From Treponema sp. (GTDB lineage: Bacteria; Spirochaetota; Spirochaetia; Treponematales; Treponemataceae), in assembly GCA_016297805.1 (NCBI GenBank), contig JAEDFX010000012.1, forward strand, positions 1 to 33,788: 33,788 nucleotides of DNA, read 5' to 3'. Both the position numbers and the translations under genes were made by a program. Position 1 is the first letter of the stretch, and the number at the start of each line of letters is the position of its first letter. Under the pieces are notes generated by a model. The model searched no databases and was not told where the DNA came from. It was given only the letters and a program-made list of their open reading frames with translations. Shown one piece after another: positions 1-8,403 of the stretch.

Positions 1-45
1 CAACTTCTGTTTCTGCAACTTCTGTTTCTGCAACTTCTGTTTCTT
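1..45. repeat. 15-bp in-frame tandem repeat, three units at window edge
   Basis: Three adjacent copies of a 15-bp unit (caacttctgtttctg on the + strand, the third copy differing at its last base) encode the pentapeptide AETEV on the minus strand. The array touches the left edge, so its true copy number is unknown. Because the unit is a multiple of three, copy changes would lengthen or shorten the lipoprotein tail without breaking the frame. Confidence 0.9.
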
Positions 46-1117
46 CAATAGCAGTTTCTGTTTCTGCAACAGCATTGTCTGCAATATCTGTCTCTTCAAC
101 TGCAGTTTCTTCTTCACTTTCTTCGATATAAGAATCGTCAATTGTTTCTGCAATTTCTACTTCTGCTTCTGCAGGATCTTCATATTCATCTTCTTCAAGA
201 AGAACTGTATCTTCATCCTCAATACCTTCAACTGCTTCTGTAATAGGAGCTTTGTTATCAGCTTCTTCAGCGTATTCAGCACTTTCTGCTACACGCTTTT
301 TAGCTTCTTCAATAGCAGCCTGAGCAGCAGCACGCTTTTCTGAAACCTCATTGTAAAGCGAAGTAAACTTATCTTTTGCAGATGTATATTTATCAAGTGC
401 TTTTTTAGGATTCTGCATTGAGTACAAAGAATCTCCCAACTGGAAATCATCAGCAGCTTCTTTATAACGTTCTTTCTGAGAAACACCAGCTTTTACACTG
501 TCTGCAAGTTTTTTTGCTTCATAAGCAGCATCACGTTCTGCTTTTGCAATACGTTTATAAGCAACTGTCAATACTGTATTAAAATTAGCATAGGCTCTTT
601 CAGCAGCTGATGAAACTGAACCGTCAATAGCATCAGCACCTTCTAATGCACCTGATACTTTTTCCAAATCAGCTAAACCATCATCATAATTTTTCTGAGC
701 ATAGAAAGCAAAACCGTTTTCATCAATTTCGTCTTTTGCATCCTTTGCTTTCAGATAATTTGCAAGAAGATTGTATCTTGCCACAAGCATTTCTGCATTA
801 TCTTTAAGGTTTTCGCCTTTAAGACTTTCGTATAAATCATCTACCTGTTTAAGCAAATCAGGACATTTTTCATCAGCACCTGCTTCAAGAGCAGCATTTC
901 TTGCGGCATCAATCTGGGCAAGCAAAGCAGCATAAGCAGCCTCATCATCAGCTGTATCATCTTCAGATTCTTCTACAGAAACATCTTCTACTACAGGTTC
1001 TGTTTTTTCAACAACAGGAGCTTCCACTTGTTCTTCCTCAGGAGCAGGTTTCGAGCCACACGAAATAAAAAAGAAAACTGTGGAAATTGAAAGAAGGGTT
1101 AATAATACTTTCTTCAT
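1..1117 (-). CDS. Acidic repeat-tailed lipoprotein (partial, runs off left edge)
   Basis: An open frame of about 372 codons starts at ATG 1117 and has no stop before the left edge, so the C-terminus is missing. A GAGGT Shine-Dalgarno site lies just upstream. The N-terminus is a lipoprotein signal: two lysines, a hydrophobic stretch, and a lipobox ending in SCG at about residue 20. A Glu/Val/Pro-rich linker follows. The middle (about residues 50-270) is Ala/Lys/Glu-rich and helical, with two TPR-like stretches. The tail is very acidic and ends in the window in AETEV repeats. I do not recognise the family. A surface or periplasmic scaffold is a reasonable guess but is only inference. Composition outside the tail resembles its neighbours. 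Confidence 0.85.
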   Translation of the reverse strand, partial: MKKVLLTLLSISTVFFFISCGSKPAPEEEQVEAPVVEKTEPVVEDVSVEESEDDTADDEAAYAALLAQIDAARNAALEAGADEKCPDLLKQVDDLYESLKGENLKDNAEMLVARYNLLANYLKAKDAKDEIDENGFAFYAQKNYDDGLADLEKVSGALEGADAIDGSVSSAAERAYANFNTVLTVAYKRIAKAERDAAYEAKKLADSVKAGVSQKERYKEAADDFQLGDSLYSMQNPKKALDKYTSAKDKFTSLYNEVSEKRAAAQAAIEEAKKRVAESAEYAEEADNKAPITEAVEGIEDEDTVLLEEDEYEDPAEAEVEIAETIDDSYIEESEEETAVEETDIADNAVAETETAIEETEVAETEVAETEV

Positions 1118-1217
1118 AATTACCTCACATTTTAAATTATCGATTAATTTTACTATTTTTTTAGTATTGCGACAACGATAATATAGGTAGATAGTTAAAA
1201 CTTTTGGAGATTTATTT

Positions 1218-1445
1218 ATGGCTGATGATTTTTCTTTTGAGATTGTAAAAAATATTGGCACTGTTGCTGAAGGAAAAGGCGGTTGGAATCTGGAATTAAA
1301 TTTAGTTTCTTGGGGCGGACGACCAGCAAAATATGACTTGCGCAGCTGGTCTCCTGACCATCAGAAGATGGGAAAGGGTTCAACTTTTAGTAAAGAAGAA
1401 CTGATTGCCCTTAAAAATCTTCTTAGTAATCTTGAGATAGAGTAG
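1218..1445 (+). CDS. PC4/YdbC-like single-stranded DNA-binding protein
   Basis: This 75-aa protein matches the bacterial YdbC/PC4 (transcription coactivator p15) fold family. It has an N-terminal FEIVKNIG strand, a GGWNLELNLVSW core, a KYDLRSW strand and a C-terminal helix after the KG-S-TFSKEEL turn. YdbC of Lactococcus binds ssDNA as a homodimer; a similar nucleic-acid role is inferred here. Start ATG 1218 follows TTTTGGAGATTTATTT, a usable GGAGA site. It diverges from the lipoprotein gene and its last 23 bases overlap the 3' end of holA on the other strand, so no terminator separates them. No catalytic residues are expected. Confidence 0.8.
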   Translation: MADDFSFEIVKNIGTVAEGKGGWNLELNLVSWGGRPAKYDLRSWSPDHQKMGKGSTFSKEELIALKNLLSNLEIE

Positions 1446-2409
1446 AAAGCTGTACTCCCTTTTTGATTATTATTTCATAAAGCATTTTCTGTAAAAGAAT
1501 ATCTTCCATCTGTGTTCCACCGGAACGAATTTCCATATCCGTTGCTGCTAGAATTGCAAGGATTGCAGTTGCCTGTCCAAGACTCCAGATTTTAGCAGCG
1601 CTTCTGTATTGCTTCTGCATTAATGTCCCTGAAATTGCACTTTCCCCTTCGTTATGCCACAAAACAAGTTTTCTGAAGCAGGAAGAAAGCCCCGCAATAA
1701 CCATAACGGAAGAATTATCTTTTGAAAGTCTGATTTTCTGAAGGATTGAAAGACCTTTTTCAAGACGCTGCTGTTCATTTTCTGTACTATCTGCAATTTG
1801 ATTAAACAACGTAAACGCAGTTTCTTCACGATTATGAGTAAGAATTGAATCTACATCTGCTTCTGTAATTTCGTGCTCTTTTGGAAAACAAACAAAAAAA
1901 CGGGAACATTCATTTTTCAATGACTGGGTATTGTTTTCCACCATATCAAGAATCATCTGAGCAGCCGTCTGTTGTATCCTGTAGCCATTCTGCCGGAAAA
2001 AATCTACAACCCAAGGTAACTTCTGGTTATCGAACATTTCCCAGAATTTCTGGCGATTTGACTGTGGAATAAGCTTTTCCAATTTAGAATCAACAGAAAT
2101 TTCGTCTGAAATTAAAACAAGAACTGCAGAATCTTCCGGATTTTCCAGCCAGTCGGCTATCATCTGTATTTCATCTTTCTTTTTTAGAAGTTCTGCATTT
2201 TTACAGACAATAAAAACCCCATCAGAAAATAAAGTTCCACTCTGAAGGATTGTCATTACCTGACTGAAAGGAGTTTCAAGAAGATAGAAAGAATGTTCAT
2301 CTATAACACCGAACTGTTTTTTATGTTTGGAACGTAAGGCTTCTACAGCATCATTACGTTTTCCAAATTCAGGTCCTGTGTATAAATAAATTGGTGCGGT
2401 TTTTGCCAT
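1423..2409 (-). CDS. holA: DNA polymerase III delta subunit
   Basis: At 328 aa it has the normal length for HolA, the clamp-loader subunit that opens the beta sliding clamp. The N-terminus (YLYTGPEFGKRNDAVEAL) is the degenerate P-loop-like start of delta subunits. It is followed by the AAA+-like region (LFSDGVFIVCKNAELLKKKDE) and a helical C-terminal domain with the RLSKDNSS and YRSAAKIWSLGQA stretches. The family is divergent, so the call rests on overall pattern and length. It lies 21 nt downstream of lexA and is probably the last gene of the hprK-ptsH-lexA-holA transcript. A GGAG lies about 12 nt before the start, an unusually long spacing. Confidence 0.82.
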   Translation of the reverse strand: MAKTAPIYLYTGPEFGKRNDAVEALRSKHKKQFGVIDEHSFYLLETPFSQVMTILQSGTLFSDGVFIVCKNAELLKKKDEIQMIADWLENPEDSAVLVLISDEISVDSKLEKLIPQSNRQKFWEMFDNQKLPWVVDFFRQNGYRIQQTAAQMILDMVENNTQSLKNECSRFFVCFPKEHEITEADVDSILTHNREETAFTLFNQIADSTENEQQRLEKGLSILQKIRLSKDNSSVMVIAGLSSCFRKLVLWHNEGESAISGTLMQKQYRSAAKIWSLGQATAILAILAATDMEIRSGGTQMEDILLQKMLYEIIIKKGVQLSTLSQDY

Positions 2410-2430
2410 GAATTAAGCTTTCTCCACCAA

Positions 2431-3042
2431 CTAATATGTTCTTACAATGTTAGAAAGAATTCCAACAATTCTTACATCAGTACAATAGATTGCCTGAAAC
2501 TGTGGATTCTCCGGCTGAAGACGAACTCGTTCAGCTTCTTTATAGTAACGTTTAAGGGTGATTGCATCGTCAATTACAGCAACAATTATCTGTCCGTCTA
2601 CTGCAGTATTAGTCTGTTCTACAACTGCAAGATCGCCATCGAGAATTCCTGCATTAATCATACTCTGTCCACGAACTCTTAGAGCAAAATAACTTTTCCC
2701 GGGACGAACAAAAGGTTCTGTAAGATTTACATAACCGTCAAGATTTTCTTCTGAAAGTAAAGGTTTTCCTGCAGCAACTGTTCCCAGTAAAGGAACTTTT
2801 CCAACAAAAAGCTCAGGTTCTTTTTCACGACAATCGGAAAGAACTCTGATTGAACGAGCACGTTTCTGGCTCTGGGACAAGAATCCTTTTTTCTGTAATG
2901 CAGAAATATGATCCTGTACCGCACGCAAAGAAATATTAAAATGAGTACTAATATCACGGACTGTTGGAGGATATGAATTTTCTTCCGTATATTCAGAAAT
3001 GAAATTCAGAACTTCCCTTTGTCTGTCTGTAATTCCTTTCAT
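2431..3042 (-). CDS. lexA: LexA repressor
   Basis: This 203-aa protein is a complete LexA. An N-terminal winged helix (about residues 1-65, including YPPTVRDIS and the recognition stretch SLRAVQDHISAL) is followed by the self-cleavage domain. The scissile bond is A91-G92 (in GTVAAGKP). Ser127 (GQSM) and Lys164 (TLKRYY) form the catalytic dyad, so RecA-stimulated autoproteolysis should work. A strong AAGGAGA site precedes ATG 3042. It sits 60 nt after ptsH. I could not see a clear dyad SOS box in that gap, so autoregulation is not shown; it may simply be transcribed from upstream. Pairing of lexA with PTS regulators is an arrangement, not a known functional link. Confidence 0.95.
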   Translation of the reverse strand: MKGITDRQREVLNFISEYTEENSYPPTVRDISTHFNISLRAVQDHISALQKKGFLSQSQKRARSIRVLSDCREKEPELFVGKVPLLGTVAAGKPLLSEENLDGYVNLTEPFVRPGKSYFALRVRGQSMINAGILDGDLAVVEQTNTAVDGQIIVAVIDDAITLKRYYKEAERVRLQPENPQFQAIYCTDVRIVGILSNIVRTY

Positions 3043-3102
3043 AAGAATCTCCTTATTTGCTCGTTTCTCTATATAGATGTAAAAACACTGAGAATATGTT
3101 TT

Positions 3103-3369
3103 TTACTCTTCCTCAAACTTACTGTTAAAAAGCTCTTCAATAACTGAAGCGGCTTCTGATTCATCTGGGCCTTCTACTTTTAATGTAAGCTGTGTGTTGT
3201 AGCCTGCACCCATTGCAATTACGCCCATAATAGATTTTGCATTTACACATGCATCATCTTTAGAGATTGTAATTTCGCTTTCAAATTTGTTAGAAGTCTG
3301 AGCAATAATTGCTGCAGGTCTAGCATGGATTCCGGCACGATTCTGTACAGTTAAGATTTTTTCAACCAT
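3103..3369 (-). CDS. ptsH: Phosphocarrier protein HPr
   Basis: The 88-aa protein has the HPr fold signatures: His15 within GIHARPA (the site phosphorylated by enzyme I) and Ser46 within NAKSIMGV (the site phosphorylated by HprK). Both regulatory sites are intact, so it can be either a phosphocarrier or an HprK-controlled signalling protein. The next gene upstream is hprK, 38 nt away, and translation has its own AAGGAAA site. No enzyme I or sugar permease gene is present in the window. In several spirochaetes this system is regulatory rather than sugar-transporting, and that reading fits here, but it cannot be proved from this window. Confidence 0.96.
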   Translation of the reverse strand: MVEKILTVQNRAGIHARPAAIIAQTSNKFESEITISKDDACVNAKSIMGVIAMGAGYNTQLTLKVEGPDESEAASVIEELFNSKFEEE

Positions 3370-3407
3370 TTTAGTTTCCTTATAAATTTCCTTATTAAAA
3401 TATTTAA

Positions 3408-4397
3408 TTAATATGAATCATCATTTCCAGTATAAGCAGAGTTGGCATCCCCGGTTTCAATCCATTTTAATACATTCTGATTAAAATCTTTTGCAGAATT
3501 GTAACCCATATTCTTAAGACGCTCATTCATAGCCGCTGCTTCAATAATAATAGGCAGGTTACGACCAGGACGAACAGGAATTTCAATAATTGGAACCTTT
3601 ACACCCAAAAGCTCCATATATTTCTGTTCCATACCCAAACGGTCGTATGCCTTACTTGAATTCCAGTCTTCCAGCTGAACAATCAACTGAACTTCTTTCT
3701 GGTCGCGAATGGCACCTACACCATAAAGCTGGGAAATATTAATAATACCCAGTCCACGAATTTCCATGTGGTGACTAATCATAGTATTGGCACCACGCCC
3801 AAGAAGAGTATTACCGTTTACACAACGAATTTCAATAATATCATCTGCAACAAGACGGTGACCCCGTTCAACCAGTTCCAATGCAGTTTCACTCTTACCT
3901 ACACCAGAGTGGCCGTTCAAAAGAATACCAATACCGTATACCTCTACCATTACACCATGCAAAGTCTGATGAGGTGCAAACTGGTTTGAAAATACACGAA
4001 TTATTCGGCTTGTAAACTCATTGGAAGTTAGGTCTGTCTGTAAAAGAGGACAACAGTTTTCTTCTGCAATTTCACGGAATTCTTCTGTTGGTTCCAGATT
4101 ATATGTAAAAACGCAGCAAGGCATTTCCGCTTTAAAGAAGGCTCTCAAAGCCTCTGTGTTCTTTTCTTTGTGAAGTTTATGAAGATATGCAGTTTCGCCG
4201 CGTCCAAAAAGCTGAACTCGATTTGCAGAGAAGGCTTCGAAGAATCCTGAAAGGGCAAGTCCCGGACGATTAATTTCAGGTACAGTAATTGCTCTAGGTA
4301 AACCACGACGCCCTGCAATACATTTAAGATTCAAGGCATCATGACCTGAAAGATCAAGTTCGAGTAAATCTAAGACAGTGATTTTCTTATCTGCCAT
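3408..4397 (-). CDS. hprK: HPr kinase/phosphorylase
   Basis: HprK phosphorylates Ser46 of HPr with ATP and removes it again. The Walker A loop GHSGVGKS (about residues 162-169) and the HprK signature around RGLGIINISQLYGVGAIRD are both present. The frame can be extended to a GTG at 4415, but I choose ATG 4397 (329 aa). A TTGAAA-N17-TATAGT promoter ends 9 nt upstream of that ATG, so the six extra codons would overlap the promoter and probably are not transcribed. There is no Shine-Dalgarno site, so a leaderless message is predicted. It stands first in hprK-ptsH-lexA-holA and 45 nt downstream of rpoN. Confidence 0.95.
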   Translation of the reverse strand: MADKKITVLDLLELDLSGHDALNLKCIAGRRGLPRAITVPEINRPGLALSGFFEAFSANRVQLFGRGETAYLHKLHKEKNTEALRAFFKAEMPCCVFTYNLEPTEEFREIAEENCCPLLQTDLTSNEFTSRIIRVFSNQFAPHQTLHGVMVEVYGIGILLNGHSGVGKSETALELVERGHRLVADDIIEIRCVNGNTLLGRGANTMISHHMEIRGLGIINISQLYGVGAIRDQKEVQLIVQLEDWNSSKAYDRLGMEQKYMELLGVKVPIIEIPVRPGRNLPIIIEAAAMNERLKNMGYNSAKDFNQNVLKWIETGDANSAYTGNDDSY

Positions 4398-4406
4398 ACG
4401 CGGAAT

Positions 4407-4435
4407 ACTATACACATTTGGGGATATTATTTCAA
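4407..4435 (-). promoter_or_regulatory. hprK sigma-70 promoter, leaderless configuration
   Basis: On the minus strand the -35 is TTGAAA (4430-4435), the spacer is 17 bp and the -10 is TATAGT (4407-4412). Only nine bases separate the -10 from ATG 4397, so the predicted transcript start falls within about 3 nt of the start codon. Confidence 0.75.
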
Positions 4436-4442
4436 TACGATT

Positions 4443-5879
4443 TTATCTTTTATAAGAATTTGCCATACCTAACTGCACACGATATTTTGCGACAGTCCTT
4501 CTGGCAATCTTTACCCCTTCTGCACCCAACAACTCCGCCAACTTTGAATCAGAAAGATTTTTATCTTCAGACAATAATTCAACAATTCTTTGTTTAATAA
4601 CCTGGGAAGAAATTTTTTTATCTCCACTCTTATCACTTACACCAGAAGAAAAGAAATAACTGACAGGAAATAATCCCCATTCAGTCTGAATAAACTTACA
4701 ACCTCTTTTTGAACTGGTTCTAGAAACTGTTGATTCATGAATACCCAGTTCAGAAGCAATCTGTCTCCTGGTCAATGCATTTATATGTCCCGCACCATTT
4801 AGAAAAAAATCTCTCTGAGCATTAACAATAGCGCACCCCTGCAGAATAATCGAAGATTCCCTAAAAGCCAGAATATCCAAAAAGGATTTTGCCTTCTGAT
4901 AATTTTCCTTATCCATAGAAAAATCTTCCACCAATCGAACCTCTGGCAAAACACCAGAAGCATATTCTATCTGAAAGTAGCTGTTATTATCACCAGTAAC
5001 CAATCCTCTAGAATAATCATTCACACCCAAAGGACCATTTTTCCGTACAACCCGCAGAACAATATCCGGAGTAGAATATTCAGAATTTGTATCTTTCAAA
5101 TAATCCTGAGCCGGATGTATATTAAGATGAAGAATAAACTGAATAGCGTCATCTACATCCCATTCATCGAATTTAATTTTATCAAGAATGATTTCACCGG
5201 CAAATTTCTTTTTATGCCACTCTTTCTGATATTCCACAACTTTTTTATAGACTGTTCCTGGTTCAGGAGGATTCAGCAAATCAATATGGCCGTCAAGAAT
5301 AAACAAAGCCAGTTCAGGAGCCTCACCACTAACCTGAGCCTGGACCAAAAGACTTTCCTCCGGGGTCTTACAACAGGTTCCTACAGGATCCATACGCTGA
5401 ATTCGTCTTATACAACGATCCAGCATTTCCTTGGTCTGCAAAGGACGAGCTTTGTTTATTAAAGATTCAGGAGCCAGCATAGTTCCATAAAATCCGTTTT
5501 TATCAAGGTTGTAGATTAATTTCTGAGAAAGCTCCAATTCATCAAAAGAAAGATTTATAGAATTAAGCTGATGCATAAGATGGGCTTGAAGAGTTTCTGT
5601 ATGATCTTCTGTTGCTTCCATAGCCCTTTGTCGAGCATCAGAATCTGCATAACCACCAGAAATCGAATAAGAAAAATCCTTTTCCTGCCCTCTTTTTCCC
5701 CTTTTGTCTTTTTTTACAATTTCCAGTGCCGGATTTTCGCTTACAGCTTTATAAATTTCATTGCGAAGTTCTTCCGTATCCATGGCAAGAATATTTACCG
5801 CCTGGATTTGCACCTGTGACATTCGTTGAGACTGCTTTTGACTCTGTTTTTGTACAAAATTTTGATTCAGCTTTGCCAA
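4443..5879 (-). CDS. rpoN: RNA polymerase sigma-54 factor
   Basis: This 478-aa protein follows the RpoN plan. There is a glutamine-rich region I (about residues 5-50, QKQSQKQSQRMSQVQIQ) that contacts activators, an acidic linker, a core-binding domain, a helix-turn-helix (RQIASELGIHESTVSRT) and a C-terminal RpoN box (ARRTVAKYR) for the -24 element. The start is TTG 5879: an in-frame stop lies only 12 nt upstream and the next ATG is inside region I. No activator ATPase gene and no convincing -24/-12 promoter is present in the window, so its targets lie elsewhere. An extended -10 promoter is present at 5912-5917. Confidence 0.95.
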   Translation of the reverse strand: MAKLNQNFVQKQSQKQSQRMSQVQIQAVNILAMDTEELRNEIYKAVSENPALEIVKKDKRGKRGQEKDFSYSISGGYADSDARQRAMEATEDHTETLQAHLMHQLNSINLSFDELELSQKLIYNLDKNGFYGTMLAPESLINKARPLQTKEMLDRCIRRIQRMDPVGTCCKTPEESLLVQAQVSGEAPELALFILDGHIDLLNPPEPGTVYKKVVEYQKEWHKKKFAGEIILDKIKFDEWDVDDAIQFILHLNIHPAQDYLKDTNSEYSTPDIVLRVVRKNGPLGVNDYSRGLVTGDNNSYFQIEYASGVLPEVRLVEDFSMDKENYQKAKSFLDILAFRESSIILQGCAIVNAQRDFFLNGAGHINALTRRQIASELGIHESTVSRTSSKRGCKFIQTEWGLFPVSYFFSSGVSDKSGDKKISSQVIKQRIVELLSEDKNLSDSKLAELLGAEGVKIARRTVAKYRVQLGMANSYKR

Positions 5880-5911
5880 TTTATAGTTTCTCTAAAAGAT
5901 TGAATATATTG

Positions 5912-5917
5912 ATTATA
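5912..5917 (-). promoter_or_regulatory. rpoN extended -10 promoter element
   Basis: On the minus strand the sequence reads TGC followed by TATAAT, an extended -10. No good -35 is seen at 17 bp. The predicted transcript start is near 5905, giving a leader of about 26 nt before the TTG start. Confidence 0.55.
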
Positions 5918-5938
5918 GCATAAATCACCTTCAATCAG

Positions 5939-5944
5939 TATACT
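5939..5944 (+). promoter_or_regulatory. Probable -10 box of the DUF1015 gene
   Basis: TATACT ends seven bases before ATG 5952 and no Shine-Dalgarno site is present. The -35 is poor, so this is a weaker example of the leaderless arrangement seen elsewhere. It shares the 72-bp divergent spacer with the rpoN promoter. Confidence 0.45.
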
Positions 5945-5951
5945 CACGAAT

Positions 5952-7289
5952 ATGAAACAGTTAGAAGAATTCGGCATCCGTATTCCAGAAATACTTTTGC
6001 CAAAAAACATTGATTTATCTACATGGTCGGTTATTGCCTGTGATCAGTACACACAGGACAAAGCATATTGGAAAAAGGTTGAAGAAACTGCTGCCGGTAA
6101 ACCTTCTACCCTTAATTTGATTTTACCAGAAGTTTATCTTGGTTCAGAAGACAAGCCTCAGCGTATTGAAAAAATTCGTTCTACAATGAAAGACTATCTT
6201 GCACAGGGTGTTTTTGATGCTCCTCGAAATTGCTTTGTTTATATGGAACGAACTACTGCATTCGGACGTACTCGAAAAGGCCTTGTTGCTCAGATTGATT
6301 TAGAAACTTATGAATGGAAGCCTTTCAGCAAAGCAAATATTCGTGCAACAGAAGCTACAATCGTAGAACGTATTCCTCCTAGAATGGAAATTCGTCGTGG
6401 TGCTGCACTGGAACTACCACACATTATGCTTCTTGTAAATGATAAGGATGATTTGCTGGTAGGCGGATGTAAACCAACTGATGGCCGTGCCCCAATTTAC
6501 AGCGGAAAGCTTATGAGCAACGGCGGAGAAATTACAGGCTGGGCTCTGGAAAGTGAGGCTGACATTGAAAAAGTTACTTCAGCCGTAAACAAAATTGCAG
6601 AAGCAAACAAAGCTGATGATGGTTCTACCTTCTTGTTTGCAGTTGGTGACGGGAACCATTCTCTGGCAACTGCAAAAGCTGTTTGGGATGAATACAAGAA
6701 AGAACATCCCGAAGATACAGACAGTTCAGTTCGCTATGCATTGATTGAAATTGTAAATATTTACGACACAGGACTTACTTTTGAACCAATTCACCGCGTA
6801 ATCTTTAATATTGATTCAAGAGCTCTGATTGCCAAACTGGCAGAAAAACTTGAAGGTACGGCAAAAGAAGTTGCAGATGCTGCAGAACTGGAAAAAGCAG
6901 TCAAAAACAGCTGGGCAAACTTTGGCTTTGACTTTGTAGAAAATGGTCAGCAGAAATACATTTTACTGGAAACTGGAATAAAAGAACTGGCAGTTGCACG
7001 TCTTCAGCCAGAGATTGATGCTTTCTTAAAGGATGCTCCAGCTGCGCATGTTTGTGAAGGTGATGTATGCAAAATGGTAAAACCAGAAATTGACTATATT
7101 CACGGAACAGAAGAAGTTCTGGCTTTAGGTAAAAAAGAAAATGCCGTAGGAATCCTTCTTCCACCAATCGCAAAAGATTCTTTCTTTGAAACAATCAACG
7201 GTCGTGGTCCACTTCCTCGCAAGAGCTTTAGCATGGGCGAAGCCGACGAAAAACGTTTCTATCTGGAATGCAGAAGATTGTTTAAGTAA
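5952..7289 (+). CDS. DUF1015 family protein
   Basis: The 445-aa product carries the hallmark of the DUF1015 family, the GDGNHSLATAKA motif near residue 235, with the typical N-terminal WSVIACDQYTQD and the C-terminal FFETINGRGPLPRKSF stretches. The family is widespread in anaerobes and spirochaetes; no function is established that I can name with confidence. No signal peptide or membrane segment is visible, so it is expected in the cytoplasm. It is transcribed alone, divergent from rpoN, and its stop lies 3 bp from the stop of the convergent methyltransferase gene, leaving no room for a terminator between them. Confidence 0.9.
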   Translation: MKQLEEFGIRIPEILLPKNIDLSTWSVIACDQYTQDKAYWKKVEETAAGKPSTLNLILPEVYLGSEDKPQRIEKIRSTMKDYLAQGVFDAPRNCFVYMERTTAFGRTRKGLVAQIDLETYEWKPFSKANIRATEATIVERIPPRMEIRRGAALELPHIMLLVNDKDDLLVGGCKPTDGRAPIYSGKLMSNGGEITGWALESEADIEKVTSAVNKIAEANKADDGSTFLFAVGDGNHSLATAKAVWDEYKKEHPEDTDSSVRYALIEIVNIYDTGLTFEPIHRVIFNIDSRALIAKLAEKLEGTAKEVADAAELEKAVKNSWANFGFDFVENGQQKYILLETGIKELAVARLQPEIDAFLKDAPAAHVCEGDVCKMVKPEIDYIHGTEEVLALGKKENAVGILLPPIAKDSFFETINGRGPLPRKSFSMGEADEKRFYLECRRLFK

Positions 7290-7292
7290 ATT

Positions 7293-8402
7293 TTAATTTA
7301 TGATTGTAATATTCCCGACTTTCTGACAACGTCGTTTACAAAGTTGGGCAATTTCATTTTCATCTTTTTGAACAAGAAGACAGCGGCGAGAACCGTTGTC
7401 TTTTTTATTTAACTGACAAACTGCTTCAAAGGTTGTACCGCTGCCTGCAAAAAAATCAAGAATAACAGCATCAGAAGGCATCTGAGTTATTTCAATCAAA
7501 TGAGTAATTAAATCTACTGGTTTAGGATTGTCAAAAAGGCCTTTTTCTCCTAACAGCTGGTCCAGATGAGTCTGTGCAGAACGAGTTGTTTCAACTTTTT
7601 CAATTATGTTACGGGGAATCACCTCTGTAGGGGTGTCATTAAAAACTTTTTTACGGGGAACTGAATCGTACTCAGGTGCGTCCCCCCAATAAATGCGATT
7701 ATCGGCAATCAGTTCATCCATTTCATTGCGGCTAAGCTGCCACTGACGGGTCCAGACCTTGCCACCTGGGGAAGTAATACTGTAATAATTGTGATGGTTT
7801 GGATTAGAACGCTGCTCTGTAAAGGAAATGCTGCCACTAAACCAGTTTCCACGAGCGTCGTTATCAGCATTTTTTGTAGCCCATTGGGTGTATTCAACTT
7901 CCCGGAAGGGCTTCAGATTTTTTTTATTTTTTGCATAACAAAGCGTATGCTGCTGAAGGGTGCGGGACCATGTATCTTTTTTACCCTTACCATGAAGCCA
8001 CATAAAATCATTTACAAAGTTTTCTTCGCCAAAAATCTGATCACACAAAAGTTTAAGCACATAAAGTTCACTTTGATCTATGGCAATAAAAATGCACCCC
8101 TCTTCCTGCAGAAGTTCCCGGGCAAGTATCAGTCGGCGGTTCATAAAACTGAGCCATCTACTATGTTTATCACCCTTTTGGGAAAAATCATCATTATAGG
8201 TAAAGTCATTTCCTGTATTATAGGGAGGATCTATATAAATAAGATTTACTTTGAATTGTTTCTCTGAAAGGAATTTTAGAACTGGATAATTGTCACCAAT
8301 AAAAAGAGTATGATTAAAATCTGATGGAGAAAAATCCAGTTCCGGAACAGGCTGATTATCCCATTGTTCAGGATAATCAGTCCAGGAAATTTGAAAAGCC
8401 AC
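7293..8402 (-). CDS. Solitary DNA adenine-specific methyltransferase (beta class)
   Basis: This is a SAM-dependent N6-adenine DNA methyltransferase of 369 aa. The catalytic motif DPPYNTGNDF lies at residues 58-67, and the SAM-binding FAGSGTT lies near residue 322. That order (IV before I) is the beta class, as in type III Mod proteins. No restriction subunit gene adjoins it, so it looks like an orphan methylase. It starts with GTG one base after the metY stop, with no clear ribosome site, suggesting translational coupling. Its place at the end of a metabolic operon is odd. The recognition sequence cannot be predicted from this window. Confidence 0.88.
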   Translation of the reverse strand: MAFQISWTDYPEQWDNQPVPELDFSPSDFNHTLFIGDNYPVLKFLSEKQFKVNLIYIDPPYNTGNDFTYNDDFSQKGDKHSRWLSFMNRRLILARELLQEEGCIFIAIDQSELYVLKLLCDQIFGEENFVNDFMWLHGKGKKDTWSRTLQQHTLCYAKNKKNLKPFREVEYTQWATKNADNDARGNWFSGSISFTEQRSNPNHHNYYSITSPGGKVWTRQWQLSRNEMDELIADNRIYWGDAPEYDSVPRKKVFNDTPTEVIPRNIIEKVETTRSAQTHLDQLLGEKGLFDNPKPVDLITHLIEITQMPSDAVILDFFAGSGTTFEAVCQLNKKDNGSRRCLLVQKDENEIAQLCKRRCQKVGNITIIN

Positions 8403-8403
8403 T

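Noticed and set aside
1253..1268. Possible sigma-54 site (TTGGCACTGTTGCT)
   Set aside because: Spacing between the GG and GC elements is too short and it lies within the PC4-like coding region. No convincing -24/-12 promoter was found in any spacer.
3043..3102. Possible SOS box upstream of lexA
   Set aside because: No clear dyad such as GAAC-N4-GTTC or TTTG-N5-CAAA could be seen.
5115..5462. 115-codon frame on the + strand inside rpoN
   Set aside because: It lies antisense to a clear sigma-54 gene, has no ribosome site and shows no recognisable domain.
7791..8267. 158-codon + strand frame inside the DNA methyltransferase gene
   Set aside because: Antisense shadow of the conserved methyltransferase; Phe/Ile-rich composition is typical of complement reading of AT-rich genes.
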